17,633 nt of DNA, taken from Eubacterium sp. (GTDB lineage: Bacteria > Bacillota > Clostridia > Lachnospirales > Lachnospiraceae). Below, in pieces: positions 13,799 through 17,633 of this stretch (positions are counted from its first letter, which is position 1; every line of letters begins with the position of its first letter). The notes under the pieces are model-generated. The model did not search any database. It was not told the DNA's origin and saw only the letters and a list, made by a program, of their open reading frames with translations. A program made the position numbers and the translations under genes. The stretch covers positions 1 to 17,633 of the forward strand of contig JAILAS010000001.1 of NCBI GenBank assembly GCA_024681495.1, given 5' to 3'.

Positions 13799-15319
13799 AT
13801 GAAGCTTAAGAACAGATTGGTAATATCTTTCCTCATAATGATGTTGTTTCCGGTGGTGATGACCTGCGCCGTTTTCGCCGTTATTTCGTCATACATGGAT
13901 TCATCCATGGAGAAGAGCTACGGGGTCGAGTATAACAGCGGTTTCGAGGTGGCGATTAACTCCGTCGAAATTTTAAGCAGCCTGTCGGAAGAGAATTACG
14001 AGAGGCTCTACGACGTCAGCCGCACCTATCCCGAGCAGCTCGAGAACGAGTCCTATCTCGACGCCATAAACAATATCCTCAAGGACAACTATTCTTACCT
14101 CATCGAGTGCAGAAACGGCGAGGTGGTGTACAACGGCGACGGGCTCGAGAGCACAGAGGCCGCCGAACACATCGTGGCAGAGGTGGCAGACAGCGTCTCC
14201 TCTAACGCCAGCGCCGGCACCTATGTGGGAGGGGATATCCAGTCGCTGATAAAGAGGCTTGACTTCACCTTCATTAACGGCGATGCTGGACAGATTTACA
14301 TAATAACCGACGCCGAGGGAATCGCTCCCGAGCTTAGGACCTTCATCGTGGACATATTGATATCCATAGTCGTGATACTGGTGTTTACAGCTATTGCACT
14401 CACGCTCTGGACCTACATGGGAATCGTCACCCCCATCAGGAGACTTCAGTTCGCTACGAAGAATATCAAGGAGGGTAAGCTCGACTTCTCCATCGATCCC
14501 ATGGGCACGGACGACGAGCTGGGGCTTTTGTGCAACGACTTCGAGCAGATGAGGAAGCGCCTCGAGGAGACGGCGAACGAGAACATTGCCCACAACAAGC
14601 GAAACAAGGAGCTCGTGAGGAACATATCCCACGACCTTAAGACTCCCATAACCTCCATCAGGGGATACGTGGAGGGCATAATGGACGGGGTGGCAGACAC
14701 CCCCGAGAAGCGCGAGAGATACCTGCGCATCATCTACAACAAGACCACCGAGATGGACGTCCTGATCAACGAGCTCACACTCTACTCCGAGCTCGACACG
14801 AACGACGTGCCCTACGACTTCCAGCAGCTTCCTGTGGCCGGATACTTCGGGGACTGCGCCGAGGATATCGCCATGGACCTGGCGGAAAACGAGGTCACGT
14901 TCAAGTATGAGAACTTCTGCCGCAAGGACGTGAAGATAATGGCCGATCCCGAGAAGCTTAAGAGGGCCATTGACAACATCATCGGAAACAGCCTCAAGTA
15001 CATCGACAAGAAGCCCGGATTTGTGCGGCTTACTATTAAGGAGGCTGACCAGAATTACATTCAGATCGAGATTGAGGACAATGGAATCGGCATCGCCAAG
15101 GCGGATCTGCCGTACATCTTTGACAGATTCTACAGGACGGACGCATCCCGTAACTCTTCGACGGGAGGCAGCGGTATCGGCCTTTCCATTGTTCACAAGA
15201 TAGTGGAGGACCACGAGGGACGCGTGTGGGCCACCAGCGAAATAGGCCAGGGAACCTGTATGTTTATAATGCTTAAGAAGTCTCCGGACGAAGAGGTCGG
15301 GGAAGAGATTGAGGAGTGA
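13799..15319 (+). CDS. Sensor histidine kinase (HAMP-HisKA-HATPase)
   Basis: Membrane sensor of 506 residues. Helix 1 (about 7-30) and helix 2 (about 182-206) bracket an extracytoplasmic domain of about 150 residues with no recognised fold. HAMP follows (about 207-260). The HisKA H-box ISHDLKTPITS holds phospho-acceptor H278. The ATP-binding domain has N-box DNIIGNSLKY (392-401), G1 DNGIGI (427-432), F-box FDRFYR (441-446) and G2 GGSGIGLSI (456-464). It should autophosphorylate and pass phosphate to the regulator encoded 3 bases downstream. The frame is open to a TTG at 13772, but ATG 13799 (MKLKNRLVISF) makes a normal membrane anchor and the upstream residues overlap the promoter. No Shine-Dalgarno precedes it. 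The acidic tail DEEVGEEIEE encodes the next gene's ribosome binding site. Confidence 0.92.
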   Translation: MKLKNRLVISFLIMMLFPVVMTCAVFAVISSYMDSSMEKSYGVEYNSGFEVAINSVEILSSLSEENYERLYDVSRTYPEQLENESYLDAINNILKDNYSYLIECRNGEVVYNGDGLESTEAAEHIVAEVADSVSSNASAGTYVGGDIQSLIKRLDFTFINGDAGQIYIITDAEGIAPELRTFIVDILISIVVILVFTAIALTLWTYMGIVTPIRRLQFATKNIKEGKLDFSIDPMGTDDELGLLCNDFEQMRKRLEETANENIAHNKRNKELVRNISHDLKTPITSIRGYVEGIMDGVADTPEKRERYLRIIYNKTTEMDVLINELTLYSELDTNDVPYDFQQLPVAGYFGDCAEDIAMDLAENEVTFKYENFCRKDVKIMADPEKLKRAIDNIIGNSLKYIDKKPGFVRLTIKEADQNYIQIEIEDNGIGIAKADLPYIFDRFYRTDASRNSSTGGSGIGLSIVHKIVEDHEGRVWATSEIGQGTCMFIMLKKSPDEEVGEEIEE

Positions 15320-15322
15320 AAA

Positions 15323-16012
15323 ATGGACAGAATACTGATAGTGGAAGACGAGAAGGAAATAGCAGAGCTTGAGAAGGATTACCTGGAGCTCTCGGGCTTC
15401 GAGGTGGTCATCGAGACCAACGGCGATGACGGGCTCGAGAGGGCCATGTCGGAGGAGTTTTCCCTCTATATCCTCGACATAATGCTGCCCGGGACCGACG
15501 GATTCGAGATCTGCCAGAAGATTCGCGCCGTAAAAAACCGCCCGATACTTATGGTTTCGGCGAAAAAGGACGATATAGATAAGATAAGAGGGTTAGGACT
15601 TGGAGCCGATGACTACATCACCAAGCCCTTCTCTCCGAGCGAGCTGGTCGCCAGGGTTAAGGCGCACATATCCAGTTACGAGCGTATATCGGGCGCGCCC
15701 CAGGAGGTTAACGACATCGTCTCCGTAAGGGGCCTTAAGATTGATAAGACCGCCAGAAGGGTATGGGTTAATGACGTCGAGAAGACACTCACCATGAAGG
15801 AATTCGACCTGCTCACGTTTTTGGCGGAGCACCCGAATCACGTCTTCACCAAGGAGGAACTTTTCTCCAGGATATGGGACATGGACATGGTCGGCGACAT
15901 CGCCACTGTAACTGTACACATAAAGAAGATCAGAGAGAAGATTGAACCGAACAAGTCCAATCCCCAGTACATTGAGACCATCTGGGGCGTGGGCTACCGG
16001 TTCAGGGTTTAG
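15323..16012 (+). CDS. OmpR/PhoB-family response regulator
   Basis: DNA-binding regulator of 229 residues. The receiver domain (1-115) has the acidic pocket E8-D9, phospho-acceptor D52 in YILDIMLPGTDGFE, S79 in MVSA and K101 in DYITKPFSP. The winged-helix domain (about 135-229) has LTMKEFDLLTFLAEHPNHVFTKEELFSRIWD and the terminal IETIWGVGYRFRV hairpin. It is the cognate partner of the kinase just upstream. The order kinase-then-regulator is the reverse of the more usual one. GAGGAG at the end of the kinase gene gives the SD. Targets are not known from sequence; the divergent LTA-synthase-like gene is the natural candidate. Confidence 0.94.
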   Translation: MDRILIVEDEKEIAELEKDYLELSGFEVVIETNGDDGLERAMSEEFSLYILDIMLPGTDGFEICQKIRAVKNRPILMVSAKKDDIDKIRGLGLGADDYITKPFSPSELVARVKAHISSYERISGAPQEVNDIVSVRGLKIDKTARRVWVNDVEKTLTMKEFDLLTFLAEHPNHVFTKEELFSRIWDMDMVGDIATVTVHIKKIREKIEPNKSNPQYIETIWGVGYRFRV

Positions 16013-16028
16013 TACCCGGGTGGACGAA

Positions 16029-17051
16029 ATGGATGAGAGCATAAGGAAATCCGAAGAGGATTTGATCGCCAACCTGCTTAAGGACAATGATGCGCTGTCG
16101 ATTCACAGCTACAACGACGCCTCGGAGAGGCATGCAGTCGATGTGCTGTCAGGCGACAGTAAACCCGTCACGCGCGTGCCGGAGGAGGTCCCGGAGATGA
16201 AGGGGCTGGTGGCCAAACCGACGGAACAGCTTCTCACCAATAAGCTCTCGGTTCTTAAGCAGATTGAGAAGGTCACCCTGAAGATTTTCGGTGAGCTCGA
16301 CAAGATGGGGGAGGCCATAATCGGCACCGCGCCCACCGATGTGCCGGGAGAGTACTGCCTGCGCGTGGTAGCCGACATGGAGCCGGCCACGTATCTGGCC
16401 GGTAAACTCCACTTCGACAGCCGCAACGTCCCTATTGTGGACTACGTGGACAATTCCTCGCGCATCATATACAAGGTCAGCCGCAATGAAAACGTGCTCG
16501 TGGAGTTCGAGGACGAGAACTCCGTCCGCAGTCTGGGCACGAAGCTTTTGGACTTCGGATTCAGGGACGTCTTGGTCGTGCTCGGCTCGTCTTTGGGTAC
16601 CCGCTCCGAGAGGATAGAGACTGTGCATCCTTACGAGCTGGTTAAGTACGAGAAGCAGGGCGGGCCATGGGCCGCGCTTGTTAAGAATTCCAAGCCAATC
16701 GAGGCGCGTGTCACCGGCTTCGTGAGCGACAAGCTCTTCGACGTCGAGTCGGCGCCGCTCTACAGCCCCGAGAGCAGGAGCGTCATCCTCGGAAAGCTCA
16801 GGCTGAGCGAGGACTCGGTTGTGTACGACATCGGAGCGGGAGTGGGAGTGTTCTCGGTCGAGTGCGCGCTCACCTGCCCCAAGGGACACGTGTACGCGAT
16901 AGAGAGGGACCCGGACAACCTGCAGATTCTTCGGGGCAACAGGCGACGCTTCTACGCCGAAAACATGGAGGTGGTGCTCGGCATTGCACCCTCGGTATTC
17001 GAGAAGTTCGACGCCCCCACCCACGCCATAATTGGGATTACGCCCGCCTGA
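16029..17051 (+). CDS. CbiT-like methyltransferase with degenerate CbiE-like N-terminus, 3' end lost at a junction
   Basis: The C-terminal part (about 248-336) matches precorrin-6B C15-methyltransferase CbiT: SPESRSVILGKLRL, the SAM-binding loop VVYDIGAGVGVFSVECA (264-280), GHVYAIERDPDN and NRRRFYAENMEVVLGIAP, ending at the typical HAIIG. After that the family sequence stops: bases from about 17031-17036 on are an antisense secY fragment, so ITPA and the stop at 17051 are artificial and at least 60-80 residues are missing. Residues about 110-230 resemble the second half of CbiE (as in fused CobL), but the CbiE N-terminal SAM-binding GxGPG region is absent; residues 1-100 are unrecognised. ATG 16029 is 16 bases after the response regulator, so they are likely co-transcribed. 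A role in cobalamin synthesis is a family inference; no other cobalamin gene is in view. Confidence 0.7.
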   Translation: MDESIRKSEEDLIANLLKDNDALSIHSYNDASERHAVDVLSGDSKPVTRVPEEVPEMKGLVAKPTEQLLTNKLSVLKQIEKVTLKIFGELDKMGEAIIGTAPTDVPGEYCLRVVADMEPATYLAGKLHFDSRNVPIVDYVDNSSRIIYKVSRNENVLVEFEDENSVRSLGTKLLDFGFRDVLVVLGSSLGTRSERIETVHPYELVKYEKQGGPWAALVKNSKPIEARVTGFVSDKLFDVESAPLYSPESRSVILGKLRLSEDSVVYDIGAGVGVFSVECALTCPKGHVYAIERDPDNLQILRGNRRRFYAENMEVVLGIAPSVFEKFDAPTHAIIGITPA

Positions 17052-17633
17052 TTCACTTTCAGGGGAATGTGGCTGGAATGACCGCCATAGGTACCTCTGC
17101 TGCCAACCCGTTTCGTATAGGAAATGGGAATGCGGCGGAAACCGTTCTCCACATGTACCACGAACACCACCATCGCAATAGCAATGAGCGCAAACATGAA
17201 TACGGAGAAGTAGCTGATCGTACCAGCCTGGACGTAATGATAAATGGTGCCGATGTTTTTCGGCAGAGCCGCTACGATACCGGCAAAGATGATAAGGGAA
17301 ATACCATTACCAACACCGTTAGCCGTAATCTGCTCACCGAGCCACATCAAGAACACCGTGCCCGCCGTCAACGTAATTGCAATAATCAGGATGTTGACGG
17401 GGCTTGGATTCAAAATAGCTGCCTTCAGGCCGATGGACATGCCAATCGCCTGAAAGAAAGCCAATACTACCGTGAGGTAGCGGGTAACCTGAGTGGTCTT
17501 TTTGTGTCCTTCCTGACCTTCCTTTGACCATTGCTCCAATGTGGGGATTACCACATTCAGCAGCTGAATGATAATCGCCGCATTGATGTATGGAGTAATG
17601 GACATTGCGAAGATGGAGAACTTACTGAAAGCA
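17031..17633 (-). CDS. secY: SecY fragment (both ends missing), probably from another genome
   Basis: Read on the minus strand the frame is open from the window edge (codon boundary 17632) to the junction near 17031-17036. It encodes an internal piece of the SecYEG protein-conducting channel: SIFAMSITPYINAAIIIQLL, TRYLTVVLAFFQAIGM, GTVFLMWLGEQITANGVGNGISLIIFAGIVAALP and HIPLKVNQAGVIPI. The order and spacing match SecY helices 2 to about 7. After GVIPI the frame continues as sequence that is simply the antisense of the CbiT-like gene and is not SecY. GC is visibly lower than in the rest of the window. No SecY neighbours (rplO, adk, map) are present. The wording resembles Negativicutes or other Firmicutes SecY, but I cannot assign a taxon. 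Confidence 0.85.

Noticed and set aside
13973..15214. 413-codon minus-strand ORF opposite the histidine kinase
   Set aside because: Compositional mirror of the kinase; no recognisable motif or start signal, and the kinase motifs on the other strand are complete.
16149..17024. 291-codon minus-strand ORF opposite the CbiT-like gene
   Set aside because: Shadow frame; no homology recognised and no promoter or SD.
16952..17051. Reading the SecY ORF and the CbiT ORF through the junction as real fusion proteins
   Set aside because: Beyond the junction each frame merely reads the antisense of the other gene.

Overview
The window looks like about 17 kb of a GC-rich Clostridia (Lachnospiraceae-like Firmicutes) chromosome, followed by about 600 bases that appear to come from somewhere else. 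The lineage is an inference from gene content: a Cthe_2159-type beta-helix protein, a YhaO/YhaN-like nuclease-ATPase pair, an LTA-synthase-like sulfatase, an HD-GYP protein with its own N-terminal region, and sigma-A type promoters. No rRNA, tRNA, CRISPR array, insertion sequence or phage gene was seen.

Layout. (1) 2-1591 (+): the 3' part of a secreted, repeat-rich Cthe_2159-family carbohydrate-binding protein, closed by a strong terminator. (2) 1769-5010 (+): a two-gene operon with a 4-base ATGA overlap, an SbcD/YhaO-like metallophosphoesterase and an SbcC/YhaN-like membrane-anchored ATPase, preceded by a leader with three GC-rich hairpins. (3) 5219-6673 (+): an OFA-type MFS transporter with a strong AT-rich promoter, a strong Shine-Dalgarno and codon choice unlike its neighbours, ending in a UUCG-tetraloop terminator. 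(4) 6864-7592 (+): surE, convergent with (5) an HD-GYP c-di-GMP phosphodiesterase (8956-7697, -). (6) 9214-10401 (+): metK, divergent from the HD-GYP gene. (7) 11500-10289 (-): an acyltransferase-3 family membrane protein whose last 37 codons lie antisense to the end of metK. (8) 13685-11583 (-): an LTA-synthase-like phosphoglycerol transferase. (9) 13799-about 17036 (+): a histidine kinase, an OmpR-family response regulator and a CbiT-like methyltransferase as a tight operon, divergent from the LTA-synthase gene.

The last part (about 17031-17633, -) encodes an internal fragment of SecY, lower in GC. Both the CbiT-like protein and SecY lose their family sequence at the same few bases (17028-17036), so this is most likely a chimeric assembly join, or otherwise a rearrangement.

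How the genes may work together (inference): the LTA-like synthase, the acyltransferase and the divergent two-component system suggest a cell-envelope locus; YhaO/YhaN serve DNA repair; MetK supplies SAM, which the CbiT-like methyltransferase would use. The most interesting regulatory observation is that surE, the acyltransferase and the histidine kinase each have a good -10 box only 6-9 bases upstream of the ATG and no Shine-Dalgarno, which predicts leaderless or nearly leaderless mRNAs, while their neighbours have ordinary ribosome binding sites.
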